Source: Natronosalvus hydrolyticus
GTDB lineage: Archaea > Halobacteriota > Halobacteria > Halobacteriales > Natrialbaceae
Assembly: GCA_025517525.1 (NCBI GenBank)
Contig: JAOPJZ010000008.1
Coordinates: 1-64,000, forward strand
DNA length: 64,000 nucleotides
Reading direction: 5' to 3'
Shown here: positions 51,087 through 60,350 of the stretch, one piece after another
Position numbering within the stretch: the first letter of the stretch is position 1
Layout: each line of letters begins with the position of its first letter
Position numbers and translations under genes: made by a program
Notes under the pieces: generated by a model
What the model saw: only the letters and a program-made list of their open reading frames with translations
Told to the model about the DNA's origin: nothing
Databases searched by the model: none

Positions 51087-51096
51087 GTTTAATAGC
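51087..51096 (+). promoter_or_regulatory. TATA element of the 66-residue zinc protein
   Basis: gtttaatagc is centred about 28 nt before ATG 51119. It is one of the clearest leaderless promoters in the window. The upstream 50844-51080 interval is AT-rich and holds no gene. Confidence 0.5.
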
Positions 51097-51118
51097 TACC
51101 TCTCGAAAAGACATATCA

Positions 51119-51319
51119 ATGGCAACGACAGACAACTCATTTAACGGTCTAACCGAGTACTGTGAGGACTGCGACCTGGATACACTCCACGAAGTGAACG
51201 TCCAGATCCGTACCGAGAGCCTGAAGAAAGAAAACGCCCAGTTCTCCCGCGAACCTTACCGCGTGACCGAATGCCAGCGCTGTGGCCACCGCTCGAGCCA
51301 GCGGATGAACAACGCATAA
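51119..51319 (+). CDS. Small zinc-ribbon protein, conserved in haloarchaea
   Basis: 66 residues. Two Cys pairs, YCEDCDLDT (about 15-18) and CQRCGHRSS (about 53-56), make a four-Cys zinc ribbon. Between them lies a basic stretch with LKKENAQFSREPYRV. Small proteins of this form are common in haloarchaea with no known function, possibly nucleic-acid or ribosome binding. Its strong leaderless TATA element suggests substantial expression. It is not in an operon. Confidence 0.82.
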   Translation: MATTDNSFNGLTEYCEDCDLDTLHEVNVQIRTESLKKENAQFSREPYRVTECQRCGHRSSQRMNNA

Positions 51320-51555
51320 CCCCGCAATCGGCCGACGAGCAACCCCCCACGCTCGGTCGAGACCTTTTGTTGCCCTCTCTTTCGGTTCATTTGACCGCGA
51401 GTCACGACCTCCGAACGTCGTCCTGTCACCCCGGACGAAATCAGCAAAAGACGCACGAGTGGTTGGGCCCATAAAAATGGGACGAAAAAGCGTTCAACCT
51501 GGGTACCGTTCCACGAGTCGACGTATGATCCGACCCAACGGCGTTTGAATAGATA

Positions 51556-52458
51556 CTACCGGTCTCGAGTCGTCACTTCACAGCCGTCTTCGGTGATGAT
51601 GATCGTGTGTTCTTTCTGGCTCACCAGACACCCGTCGTCTTCTTTCAGCACCGGATAGCCGTGGACGACGTTCTTGCGTTTGAGTCGTCGCAGCGCCATC
51701 TCCGGCCGGTCGGTCTCGAGCCATCGGGTCGCAAACGGTAGCGTCCGGAATTCTGCAGTAATCTGGTCGAGGGCCGCCCGTGCCTGTCGATTTCGCACCG
51801 AGGCCTCGCGCTCGAGTGAGTAAATCTCCTCGCTTCCACCCTCCGTGACCTTGCCGCCGCCGTCGGTGGCGAACGGTTCGATAGCGACAACGTCGCCGAC
51901 CTCGAGCGTTGCACCCTGTGCGACAGCACGGTTCGGAATGTTCGGCGTCGTGTGTTGTTCCCAGTGGCCCAGTCCGTGTCCGGTGAGGTTAACGACGGGA
52001 TTGTAGCCGTAGCCGTCGATCACGTCTTCGATTTCCGCGCCGATGTCACCGGTGTTGACACCCGGTTCGACGACGTCGATAGCCGCCTCGAGGGCCTGTT
52101 CGGAGGCCTCGGCGAGTTCGGGATTGCCAGAAAGGTCGACGGTGATGGCCGTGTCGGCGAGCCAGCCGTCGATGTGAACGCCGATGTCGAGATTTATCAT
52201 CTCCTCGCCGAACACCGAGTCGTCGTCGACCGAGGGCGTCCGATGGGCGGCCTCTTCGTCGATGGAGATATTGACCGGAAACGCCGGGTTTCCGCCGAGT
52301 TCACGAATCCGGTTTTCGGCGTATTCGGCGACCTCGAGGTGGCTCACCCCGACCTCGACCCGGTCGGCGGTTTCCGCCCGAACCTGGGCCAGGATCTCAC
52401 CGGCTTCGCGGTGTTTTTGATACTGTTCTGCCTCGAGGTCGATTTCCGTCTCGCTCAT
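51556..52458 (-). CDS. map: Methionine aminopeptidase, type II
   Basis: 300 residues, archaeal type II length. The dinuclear-metal ligands are visible: Asp in INLDIGVHID and ADTAITVD (about 87-98), His in GHGLGHWEQHTTPNIPN near 155, Glu in VVAIEPFATDGG and the last Glu in SQKEHTIIIT near 282. The insertion domain of type II enzymes spans about 175-265. It removes the initiator methionine from nascent proteins. The single gene has the next reading frame, DUF368, 185 nt upstream on the same strand. Confidence 0.95.
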   Translation of the reverse strand: MSETEIDLEAEQYQKHREAGEILAQVRAETADRVEVGVSHLEVAEYAENRIRELGGNPAFPVNISIDEEAAHRTPSVDDDSVFGEEMINLDIGVHIDGWLADTAITVDLSGNPELAEASEQALEAAIDVVEPGVNTGDIGAEIEDVIDGYGYNPVVNLTGHGLGHWEQHTTPNIPNRAVAQGATLEVGDVVAIEPFATDGGGKVTEGGSEEIYSLEREASVRNRQARAALDQITAEFRTLPFATRWLETDRPEMALRRLKRKNVVHGYPVLKEDDGCLVSQKEHTIIITEDGCEVTTRDR

Positions 52459-52643
52459 ACGTCACCTTGTGCCGGTCGATAAAAAGAGATTGCGTCACGA
52501 TCTCGAGTAGAAGAATACGCGTCGCCGTCCGTAGTGTGTCAGCTCCCGTTACCGACACTGTGTGTCGATTTTGACGGCCCATATCGATGAATCCGGACGC
52601 GAATCCGTATACGTTCGTCGGAAGTTCGCTCGAACGGTTCCGC

Positions 52644-53603
52644 TCATTCCGGATCGAATCCACCGGCAAGCGCGTTCAATCCGAACAACACGCCGGCACC
52701 GACGACGAGCCAGCCTGTCCCGATGAGTATGGCCTCCGTCGACCACGCCTGCCCCTCGACTATATTGATCAGGGGTGCTGGCGTCGAGCCGGCGATCAAG
52801 CTCACCAGAAAGACGAGCGTGAGATTTCGTTGCCAGTCGAGCGCCCGGCGAACCACTCGAGCAACGGTCAACAGGCCGACGACGCCACCGGTCATAAACA
52901 CGATCACGGTGGTGCCCGGGCTGACCAGTGTCTCGAGTGAACCCCCACTGGGAAGCGCCGCAAGTCCCGAGAGGAACGCACTCAGTTCACCCGAGAGGTA
53001 GACGTACTGCCCGAGCAAGATCAGGAGTAGCGAGCCCGAAATACCGGGGAGAATCATCGCGCTGATCGCAACGACTCCCGCCACGAACACCATCCACAGC
53101 CCGGTCACCGGAAACTGGATGACGTTTGCCCCAACGAGCAAGGCAAGTGAAATCCCGGCCACCATCGCGAGCACCGCCCCTCGAGTAGCAATCGAGACGC
53201 TCCGGTAGAGGACGATTGCTGACGCGCCGATAAGGCCACTAAAAAACGACGCGAGTGCCACTGGGTGTGAACTTGCCAGCGCCGACACCGCACTTGCAAT
53301 GACGGCGACGGCCGTCACCATCCCGGCACCCAGTGGGAGCAAAAATCGGAGGTCCATTTCGAGCAGACTTTCGCGTGCCGTTTTCCGATAGGCCGGCTTT
53401 ACACCGCGGAAAACGGCCCCAACTCGAGCTGGTGTCAGCGCCGTTATTGCCGCAAGCAGCCGTCCGTAAAACCCGAGCAACAGGGCAACAGTTCCACCGG
53501 AAACACCCGGCAACGCATCCGCTGTCCCCATACAGAGACCGTAGCCGTAGACACGGAGGAGAGCCAATCCCTCGAGTACTCGAGTATCGTGTTCGTATCC
53601 CAT
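52644..53603 (-). CDS. DUF368 membrane protein (PopT-type polyprenyl-phosphate transporter)
   Basis: 319 residues with eight or more helices. The signature GTADALPGVSGGTVALLLGFY near 24-44 and its repeat MILPGISGSLLLILLGQYVY near 195 define the family, an inverted repeat of half-helices. DUF368 members have been shown in bacteria to recycle polyprenyl-phosphate lipid carriers across the membrane; in an archaeon the substrate would be dolichyl phosphate, consistent with N-glycosylation of surface proteins. That specific role is inferred. A 21-codon frame precedes it. Confidence 0.88.
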   Translation of the reverse strand: MGYEHDTRVLEGLALLRVYGYGLCMGTADALPGVSGGTVALLLGFYGRLLAAITALTPARVGAVFRGVKPAYRKTARESLLEMDLRFLLPLGAGMVTAVAVIASAVSALASSHPVALASFFSGLIGASAIVLYRSVSIATRGAVLAMVAGISLALLVGANVIQFPVTGLWMVFVAGVVAISAMILPGISGSLLLILLGQYVYLSGELSAFLSGLAALPSGGSLETLVSPGTTVIVFMTGGVVGLLTVARVVRRALDWQRNLTLVFLVSLIAGSTPAPLINIVEGQAWSTEAILIGTGWLVVGAGVLFGLNALAGGFDPE

Positions 53604-53617
53604 TGCTTATCGATTCC

Positions 53618-53683
53618 TCACAGCCGACCCCATAGCATACAGTTCGCACCCGAGATAGCAATCGACGCGAGCTCCATGTTCAT
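53618..53683 (-). CDS. Possible short leader ORF (21 aa) before the DUF368 gene
   Basis: ATG 53683 (or 53677) opens a 21-codon frame, with residues MNMELASIAISGANCMLWG, stopping 14 nt before the DUF368 ATG. The sequence gggggtga (minus strand, 53685-53692) looks like a Shine-Dalgarno and an A/T-rich aatttaagcc lies about 30 nt above. It is too short for family evidence, so it may be a leader peptide, a small membrane protein or chance. Confidence 0.3.
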   Translation of the reverse strand: MNMELASIAISGANCMLWGRL

Positions 53684-53801
53684 GTCACCCCCTGCTTGAC
53701 CCGCGGGCTTAAATTGAGGCCATTCGTTGCAGGGGTGGAATATCGACCCGCCCGACACACGGGCGGGACCTTTTTCTGATCTCGGCGGGACATCCCGGTC
53801 G

Positions 53802-55844
53802 ATGGCAATAGATCTCGAGTCGATTCCGGGTGTCGGCGAGAAGACTGCCCGCGCACTGAGCGACCTCGAGGACCCGGAAGGGGTGCTCGAGCGTGGCGAC
53901 GTCGCCGCTCTGGCTGACGCGCCCGGCATCTCGGTCGGTCGGGCCGCCCGTATCGCTCGCGGCGCGATCAGAGCACGACACGACGACCCGGGACGCTTCC
54001 TCGCGACGAGTCGGGCCAGGGAGATTTACCGGACACTGCTCGGTTTGCTCCAGGAGCGAACCGTGACGAACTACGCCGCATACCGCCTCGAGACGCTGTA
54101 TCCGAGCCCCCGGCGCTCGCGAATCGAGGAGAGTCAGGCATTCGTTCGGACGGCCCTCGAGCGAGAACCCAACGAGGCCGTACTCGACGCTCTCGAGGGT
54201 GTCGAACCGCTCGAGCAACCTGGCGACGTCGCAGTGCGTGATCGCTGTCTCGCGACGACGGACGCCGAACGGTACGCCGAAGCACGCGAGGCAATCCCCG
54301 AACTCTCCGTTGAAGTGGTCGAAGACGCCCAGGGACTGGCCGAACTCGCCCGCGGCTACGCGACCGTCATCGCGATCGACGAATCGTTCGCCGGCGTCGA
54401 GGTCGCTGGTGATGTTCGCGTGCGTCCAGACGCGCTCGAGGAACCCGCAGACATCGTCCCCGAACGCCCGCTGGCGTTTTTCGCGCGTAATCGTAAGCGC
54501 CTTCGCGCCGCTATCCGCGCCGCCCGCGCACTCGAGGACGAGTCGCTCTGTGCCGAGGCTGACGTCGACCTGTCGGCACTCGAAAACGGCCTCGAACGAC
54601 TCGATGACGACGGTTCGGTCGCCGGTGACGACGAACTCGACAGACTTAGCGTTGCCGTCGACGACCTCGATGCCGTCGTCGGAATGAGCGAAAGCGTCGC
54701 GAACGACCGGCTTCGGGACGCCATCGAACGCCAGGACGTCACCATCGAAGGTGCCGACCTGCTCTCGCTGGTCGAACGCGGCGCTGGCGTCGACTCGCTC
54801 CTCTCTCGAGAGCTCGCTGACGAGTACGCAGACGCCGTTGCCGCAGCCCGCGAACACCTGATCGACGCGCTCGACCTCGATACCGGTGAAGCCGAACTCG
54901 CCCGCCGGGTATTCGGCGACGAACCGACGTACCCCGTCGAACGGGACGAAAACGCCAGCTCTCGACTTCGGGAAGAACTCATCGCGGCCCGAGACCGGCG
55001 CGCCACCCGCCTGAAACGCGAATTGGCCGCCGACCTGGCCGCCCAGCGCGAGGGGGCAACGGCGCTGGTTCGAGCCGTCCTCGAAGTGGACGTCGAACTG
55101 GCGATTGCCCGGTTCGCTCGTGACTTCGACTGTACGCTCCCGACGTTCGCCTGGGACGAAGCGGACACGGCGGCCGGCGATGCGGCAGGCGGCTTCGGAT
55201 TCGCCATCGAGGGTGGACGCTCCCCACTGCTCGAGGAACCATTGGACGAAATCGATCCCGTCGATTACCGCGTCTCGGGCACGACGCTGTTATCCGGTGT
55301 CAACAGCGGTGGCAAGACCTCCACGCTCGACCTCGTTGCGAGCGTCGTCATCCTTGCTCACATGGGGCTCCCCGTCCCTGCCGACGAGGTTCACCTCCAG
55401 CGTTTCGACGACATCCACTATCACGCCAAGACCCAGGGAACCCTCGATGCAGGGGCCTTCGAATCGACCGTTCGGGAGTTCGCAGACCTCGCAACTGGCA
55501 GTGACGGCTCGCTCGTACTGGTCGACGAACTCGAGAGCATCACCGAACCCGGGGCGAGTGCGAAGATTATCGCCGGTATCCTCGAAGCGCTGACCGAAAA
55601 CGGGGCGACAGCGGTGTTCGTCTCACACCTGGCCGGCGAGATTCGGGACGTGTCGACGACCGAAATCGCGGTCGATGGCATCGAAGCCGTCGGACTCGTG
55701 GACGGCGAACTGAAGGTCAACCGGTCACCCGTTCCTGACCACCTCGCCCGGTCGACACCCGAACTCATCGTCGAAAAACTGGCCGGCGAGAGCGACGGCG
55801 ATTTCTACGACCGACTGCTCGAGAAGTTCGAGGACGAGGGTTAG
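53802..55844 (+). CDS. MutS5-like ATPase with N-terminal helix-hairpin-helix
   Basis: 680 residues from ATG 53802. The first 60 contain a helix-hairpin-helix (LESIPGVGEKTARALSDLED, then LADAPGISVGRAARIARGAI). The middle is a long helical core/lever region. The MutS ATPase follows: Walker A LLSGVNSGGKTSTL near 505, Walker B SLVLVDELES near 570, and the trans motif in VSHLAGEI. No mismatch-recognition domain I with Phe-x-Glu is present, as in the MutS4/5-like families of haloarchaea. It could act in recombination rather than mismatch repair. Neighbours are DUF368 (divergent) and an unknown membrane protein. Confidence 0.85.
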   Translation: MAIDLESIPGVGEKTARALSDLEDPEGVLERGDVAALADAPGISVGRAARIARGAIRARHDDPGRFLATSRAREIYRTLLGLLQERTVTNYAAYRLETLYPSPRRSRIEESQAFVRTALEREPNEAVLDALEGVEPLEQPGDVAVRDRCLATTDAERYAEAREAIPELSVEVVEDAQGLAELARGYATVIAIDESFAGVEVAGDVRVRPDALEEPADIVPERPLAFFARNRKRLRAAIRAARALEDESLCAEADVDLSALENGLERLDDDGSVAGDDELDRLSVAVDDLDAVVGMSESVANDRLRDAIERQDVTIEGADLLSLVERGAGVDSLLSRELADEYADAVAAAREHLIDALDLDTGEAELARRVFGDEPTYPVERDENASSRLREELIAARDRRATRLKRELAADLAAQREGATALVRAVLEVDVELAIARFARDFDCTLPTFAWDEADTAAGDAAGGFGFAIEGGRSPLLEEPLDEIDPVDYRVSGTTLLSGVNSGGKTSTLDLVASVVILAHMGLPVPADEVHLQRFDDIHYHAKTQGTLDAGAFESTVREFADLATGSDGSLVLVDELESITEPGASAKIIAGILEALTENGATAVFVSHLAGEIRDVSTTEIAVDGIEAVGLVDGELKVNRSPVPDHLARSTPELIVEKLAGESDGDFYDRLLEKFEDEG

Positions 55845-55921
55845 TTCCTCGGAACACCAGTCACTGACTCCGCTACCAGTACTCCTCCAGACACCAGTCA
55901 CCACTGCCTCGAGTCTCGCGT

Positions 55922-56581
55922 TCAACGAGCGTCCGACTGCGTGGCGGATGGTTCGGGGCTCGAGTGGCCCTGCCCTGAGGTGGTGTCGTTTGTCGGCGGC
56001 CCCGATTGTGGCGACGCTGTCACAGTTTCCGGCCCGGACGTGCTGGTGGTACCTACGGACTGGTCTGTGGCCGTGGATCCGGTAGAAGGACTCGTTTGCG
56101 CGGATTGTGATGAAGATGTGGCTGTGGTGGGTGTAGAGGGAGTGGCCGTATCGCTCGAGACGGCCGTGGAACCGGAGCCGAACGCTTGCAGACCCCGATA
56201 GCCACCGAGGGTAACCAGCCCGCCGGCGAGGACAGCGACGTACAGCCCGATTTCGGGGGAGACGCTGACGTGGTTTGCGGGCTGGCCGACGGCGAATACG
56301 TTCTCGAGAGAGCTGTAAACGATGCCCAGCGAGACGAGCGAGAGGGCACCGGCGGCCGCGGTCACTTTCGCCTCGTAGGGTCGCCACTCCCGAAAGTAGA
56401 CCATCCAGAGGGCGACACAGCCGGCGAGGGGGGCGCTGTAGCCCATGCCTGTCAGCCCGTTGGAAGACATCGACGTCTCGAGGACGTCGATAGTCGCCCA
56501 CGGAAGGAAAGCGCTCACGATGAGGAGGCCGCCACCGATAGCGGCCAGCCGTTTGTTCGGGTCGGTCGGTAACGTGCTCAT
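55922..56581 (-). CDS. Four-helix membrane protein with Ser/Thr-rich tail
   Basis: 219 residues. Helices at about 14-30, 49-64, 75-90 and 110-128; the first is followed by PWATIDVLE, the rest by short loops. The last 90 residues are almost only Ser, Thr, Pro, Gln and Gly, a disordered and potentially O-glycosylated tail. No family recognised. A TATA element (minus strand ctttatatac, 56605-56614) lies 28 nt before its ATG, in the gap shared with the divergent orc gene. Confidence 0.75.
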   Translation of the reverse strand: MSTLPTDPNKRLAAIGGGLLIVSAFLPWATIDVLETSMSSNGLTGMGYSAPLAGCVALWMVYFREWRPYEAKVTAAAGALSLVSLGIVYSSLENVFAVGQPANHVSVSPEIGLYVAVLAGGLVTLGGYRGLQAFGSGSTAVSSDTATPSTPTTATSSSQSAQTSPSTGSTATDQSVGTTSTSGPETVTASPQSGPPTNDTTSGQGHSSPEPSATQSDAR

Positions 56582-56604
56582 TGGGCCATGCTGGCCGCGG
56601 GTTC

Positions 56605-56614
56605 GTATATAAAG
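56605..56614 (-). promoter_or_regulatory. TATA element of the four-helix membrane protein gene
   Basis: ctttatatac on the minus strand, centred 28 nt before the ATG at 56581. No matching strong TATA is seen for the divergent orc gene, whose best element is the weak aactaagtgg near 56666-56675. Confidence 0.5.
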
Positions 56615-56697
56615 TCTCGTCGGAAGACGGGCGAATTCGGCACCGAAAACCTACACACGGCAAACAACTAAGTGGTCTCGAGAGCGTGGTGAAAGTA

Positions 56698-57825
56698 ATG
56701 ACCGGGGACTCCGGAGAGGGCATGTTGTCGTGGGACGAGTCCGTGTTTCGCAACGAGCACGTCTTCGAAATCGACTACGTCCCGGAGACGTTTCGCCACC
56801 GCGAGTCCCAGATGCAAAGTCTGACCTACGCGTTGCGGCCGGCGGTTCGGGGCTCTCGCCCGCTGAACGTGATGATTCGGGGGCCACCCGGAACCGGGAA
56901 GACGACAGCCGTCCAGAAACTGTTCGACGAAGTCGGGGCCCAGACGCGAGACGTCCAGACGATTCGAGTCAACTGCCAGGTCAACGCAACCCGGTATGCC
57001 GTCTTCTCACGGCTGTTCGAGGGCAGTTTCGACTACGAACCGCCATCGTCGGGCATCTCGTTCAAAAAACTGTTCGGACAGATCGCCGAGAAACTGGTCG
57101 ACGACGACCGGGTCCTCGTTGTCGCCCTCGACGACGTCAACTACCTGTTTTACGAGAACGAAGCCTCCGATACCCTCTACTCGCTGTTGCGCGCTCACGA
57201 GGAACACCCCGGCGCGAAAATCGGCGTCGTCGTCATCTCGTCTGACCCCTCTCTCGACGTCATCGATGAACTCGATACCCGCGTCCAGAGCGTCTTCCGG
57301 CCCGAAGACATCTACTTCCCCGTCTACGACCAGCCCGAAATCGTCGACATCCTCCGCGAGCGAGTCACTCGCGGCTTCCACGACGGTGTCGTCGCAACCG
57401 ACGTCCTCGAGCGAGTCGGGGGATTGACCGCCGATAGCGGCGACCTCCGGGTCGGCATCGATCTCCTCCGCCGGGCCGGCCTCAACGCCGAAATGCGCGC
57501 CAGCAAGACCGTCGAACTCGAGGATGTCGAAACGGCCTACGAGACCTCGAAGTACATCAACCTCTCCCGGAGCCTCAACAGCCTGACCGACAACGAGGCC
57601 GCGTTGCTCGAGGTGTTACTCGAGCACGACGGTGCACAGGCCGGCGACGTGTACGATCGGTTTCGCGAACGGACCGACCTCGGCTACACCCGGTATTCGG
57701 AGGTCGTCAACAAACTCGACCAGCTCGGCCTCATCGACGCCGAATACGCCGACATCGACGGTCGCGGGCGCTCTCGAGCGCTGACGCTGGCGTACGACGC
57801 GGATGCCATCGCCGACCGCCTGTAG
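56698..57825 (+). CDS. orc: Orc1/Cdc6 replication initiator family protein
   Basis: 375 residues from ATG 56698. AAA+ motifs: Walker A GPPGTGKTT at 62-70 and a Walker B that reads VVALDDVNYLFYE near 140, with DD-V-N in place of the usual DE-x-D. Sensor 1 and the arginine-containing sensor 2 region follow, then a C-terminal winged helix (VYDRFRERTDLGYTRYSEVV near 325). This matches the conserved haloarchaeal Orc10-like group. Family members bind origin recognition boxes and load MCM. No repeated origin-box sequence is evident next to it, so it need not mark an origin. Confidence 0.9.
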   Translation: MTGDSGEGMLSWDESVFRNEHVFEIDYVPETFRHRESQMQSLTYALRPAVRGSRPLNVMIRGPPGTGKTTAVQKLFDEVGAQTRDVQTIRVNCQVNATRYAVFSRLFEGSFDYEPPSSGISFKKLFGQIAEKLVDDDRVLVVALDDVNYLFYENEASDTLYSLLRAHEEHPGAKIGVVVISSDPSLDVIDELDTRVQSVFRPEDIYFPVYDQPEIVDILRERVTRGFHDGVVATDVLERVGGLTADSGDLRVGIDLLRRAGLNAEMRASKTVELEDVETAYETSKYINLSRSLNSLTDNEAALLEVLLEHDGAQAGDVYDRFRERTDLGYTRYSEVVNKLDQLGLIDAEYADIDGRGRSRALTLAYDADAIADRL

Positions 57826-58029
57826 GCTCGTGGAGACGCCGAACCGTCTTTGTGAGCGATGAGCCCACCGTTGTTCTCGAACCCGCTCGAGTGGATCGTC
57901 ATTCCCGAACCCATATAGCTGACGAACGTCCACAAGTAACACATATTTCGTCGTGAAAACCGACCATCAGGCCGAAAAGTAACCAGTCAAGAGAGAATAT
58001 TGCTCGAGTCGATACGAACGTCAACTGTT

Positions 58030-58422
58030 ATGGCGTATTCACCGTCGATGAGCGACGAGGAGCCGCCGGCTGGCTGGACAGTCGAACAACGTCGACAGTA
58101 CACGCCCGCCGACAGCGACCGCGAAATGGAGTATCGAACGTACCGTCACGACTCCGGCGACCTGCGCGTTCGGGTCGCACCCGCCTCCATCGACGGCGAG
58201 GACAGGCCAGGGTATGCGATTACAACGACGACGTATCCGGGTCTCGAGTTTTCGGAATCGGAGACAATCCGTTACGTTCTCAGGTTCGAGGGGTGTGACG
58301 ACCTCGCCAGACGGTTTATGACGTTATTCGAGGCCCAGTATTCCGGGGCCGATACCTTCGATGCGGCCCTGGAGTACGCTACTGACCGTACCCGGGCGTC
58401 GACGGCACACGAGTCGGGCTGA
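58030..58422 (+). CDS. Small haloarchaeal protein of unknown function
   Basis: 130 residues from ATG 58030 (ATG 58048 is possible). Acidic, with a beta-rich core: EPPAGWTVEQRRQYTPADSD, then MEYRTYRHDSGDLRVRV, and GYAITTTTYPGLEFSESETI. No membrane helix, no Cys pair and no recognised motif. The frame continues upstream to a TTG at 58000. It ends 13 nt before the convergent stop of the DUF389 gene. Confidence 0.7.
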   Translation: MAYSPSMSDEEPPAGWTVEQRRQYTPADSDREMEYRTYRHDSGDLRVRVAPASIDGEDRPGYAITTTTYPGLEFSESETIRYVLRFEGCDDLARRFMTLFEAQYSGADTFDAALEYATDRTRASTAHESG

Positions 58423-58435
58423 CCGATCCAGCCGG

Positions 58436-59707
58436 TCACTCGGTTTGGATTTCGACGAACCGAACTTCGATAGTCACGTCGGCGCCGACGCGTTCGCGTA
58501 ACTCGCTCGCAATCGGCGGTCTTTCGGCCCCCGGTTCGATGCCGACAGTCACCACGACACGGTCGGGACTTGCCTGTAACGGGTTGTCGTCGCGTTCGGC
58601 CTCGAATTCGATCATGGTCAACTCTTCGTGCTCGTCGAGGATCGCCTCCGTCTCCTCACGGATAGTTTCCTCCTCGAGGGCCCCCTGATAACTCGCGTAG
58701 GTGACGCCGCCGAGAAAGACCGAGAGGATGAGGATAATACCGGCAAGCACACCGATTCGGGTGAGCGTTTTCATCCGCGCATCCGATGCACGGAACCACG
58801 AGTCGGGTCGGTACCCCTGATACCACAACACGGCCAGCGCGGCCATGTTGATCGAGAGAACGTTGACCAGGACCAGAATCCCCGACCCGAGGGCCAGTGT
58901 GGGCTCGCCCCAGGCGATGCCGATGCCGACGACGGCAGCCGGCGGAATCAACGCGACGGCGATCATGACGCCCACGAGCGCGGCCGAAACACCCGTAGAG
59001 AGGCTCAGTGCACCGGCGACGCCCGCCCCGAGTGCGATGACGAGTGCCAGAAAATCCGGTGCCAGTCGCTCTCTGACCTGATCGATCGAAAGGACGTCGA
59101 TTCCCGGCGGGACGAGATTTGCAAACTGGACGACACCAGCGAAAATTGCCGCGCTCGCGATGGCACAGCCGATGCCGAGGGCTTGCAAGGCGACTCCACG
59201 AACCCGGAGTTCGTAGTCGTCGATGACGGTGCCGACGCTGGCCGCAAGCGCGGGCCCGACCAGCGGCGCAATCACCATTGAGCCGACGACGACCGCGGCC
59301 GAGTTGAGCAACAGTCCGGCGGTCGCCACGAGTGCGCTGACAACGGTCAATACGACGTAGTTCCGACGGGCCGGCAACAGTGCATTTGCACTCGAGCGCA
59401 GTTCCTCTCGAGCGATTCGCTCCTCGCTCGTCTCTTCCTCGTACCGTTCTTCGAGTTCCTCGAAATGGGCCGAGACGACCGTATTGGCCTCCAGAACAAC
59501 CGTGATCGCCTCCTCGTTCATCCCGAGAGCCTTGAGCTTGTCCATGACTGGTTCGACTCCCGCTTTCGGGAGTGGGATGTAGGCGACGGTTTCGTACTCC
59601 CGGTCGCTCGTCTCGTCGGTGAAGGTGTAATCGAAACCCTCCTCCTCGAGGAGCCGGCGAACGGTGTCGCGTTTGCCCGTCGGAATCGTGATCTGAACCA
59701 GTCGCAC
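58436..59707 (-). CDS. DUF389 / TIGR00341 membrane protein
   Basis: 423 residues. The N-terminal 85 form a soluble ferredoxin-like domain (MRLVQITIPTGKRDTVRRLL; EYETVAYIPLPKAGVEPVMD). The next 270 hold six or more helices, starting NYVVLTVVSALVATAGLLLN with the signature GSMVIAPLVGPALAAS near 140-155. A C-terminal domain of about 60 residues (VVVTVGIEPGAERPPIASEL) follows. This matches the TIGR00341 family, widespread and of unknown transport role. Neighbours give no hint. Confidence 0.9.
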   Translation of the reverse strand: MRLVQITIPTGKRDTVRRLLEEEGFDYTFTDETSDREYETVAYIPLPKAGVEPVMDKLKALGMNEEAITVVLEANTVVSAHFEELEERYEEETSEERIAREELRSSANALLPARRNYVVLTVVSALVATAGLLLNSAAVVVGSMVIAPLVGPALAASVGTVIDDYELRVRGVALQALGIGCAIASAAIFAGVVQFANLVPPGIDVLSIDQVRERLAPDFLALVIALGAGVAGALSLSTGVSAALVGVMIAVALIPPAAVVGIGIAWGEPTLALGSGILVLVNVLSINMAALAVLWYQGYRPDSWFRASDARMKTLTRIGVLAGIILILSVFLGGVTYASYQGALEEETIREETEAILDEHEELTMIEFEAERDDNPLQASPDRVVVTVGIEPGAERPPIASELRERVGADVTIEVRFVEIQTE

Positions 59708-59757
59708 GAGTGCTCACACGAAGGGTGAGGCGAAAAAGCCTGTGCTGTGGCGTCCGA

Positions 59758-60264
59758 TCACGTGTTGAGTCGCCACAGTTCGTACGACAGAACCGTTGCA
59801 AAGGAGACCCACAGGAGGTACGGGGCGAGCATCAGGGCCGCACGCCGGTCGACCCGGGCGAACGCGACGATGGTCCCGACGATTCCCACCCAAAGTAACA
59901 CGATCACGGCGACCGCCAAACCGAGTGCCTCGAGGCCGAAAAAGACCGGCGTCCAGACCACGTTGAGGGCCATCTGTGTGGCAAAAATGCCGATGGCGAG
60001 GGAGCGCCCAGAACGCGAGGATCGCCAGACGCGCCAGAGGGCGAGACCCATGAGGGTGAACAACAGCGTCCAAACGATTGGAAACGCCAGTTCCGGCGGG
60101 TAGTAGGCAGGTTTTTCGAGCGAGCGAAACCAGGCGCTGTCAGGTGAAAACACGAGCGCCGGACTCGCGCCGATGACGTTGATGGCGACGACGAACCCCA
60201 GCACCTCGAGAACGGTTCCTCGAGACAGCACGCTGCCAACCGCTCCATCGTCAACAGGTCCCAT
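59758..60264 (-). CDS. tspO: TspO/MBR-family membrane protein
   Basis: 168 residues, five helices. The signature runs KPAYYPPELAFPIVWTLLFT (about 50-69) then LMGLALWRVW, and near the end PYLLWVSFATVLSYELWRLN. TspO proteins bind porphyrins and cholesterol-like molecules; in halophiles the role may involve tetrapyrrole or stress signalling. ATG 60264 is preferred to the GTG two codons earlier. It starts 87 nt from the divergent hef gene. Confidence 0.93.
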   Translation of the reverse strand: MGPVDDGAVGSVLSRGTVLEVLGFVVAINVIGASPALVFSPDSAWFRSLEKPAYYPPELAFPIVWTLLFTLMGLALWRVWRSSRSGRSLAIGIFATQMALNVVWTPVFFGLEALGLAVAVIVLLWVGIVGTIVAFARVDRRAALMLAPYLLWVSFATVLSYELWRLNT

Positions 60265-60350
60265 GACCACCGTACGGTTTCTCTGCCCTTACCGTTCACT
60301 TTCACCCTGGTATCTCAATCCTTAACCGAACGGGCCGCAAATGAGGGATA

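Noticed and set aside
56582..56697. Replication origin next to orc
   Set aside because: No repeated origin recognition boxes and no long AT-rich stretch; only a single TATA element is visible.
57860..57915. tRNA-like words (gttctcgaaccc) after orc
   Set aside because: No acceptor stem, D-arm or anticodon stem could be built around it.
57684..57944. 86-codon minus-strand frame (GFENNGGLIAHKDGS) after orc
   Set aside because: Mostly antisense to the orc C terminus; the non-overlapping part is only about 35 residues and lacks a promoter or family signal.
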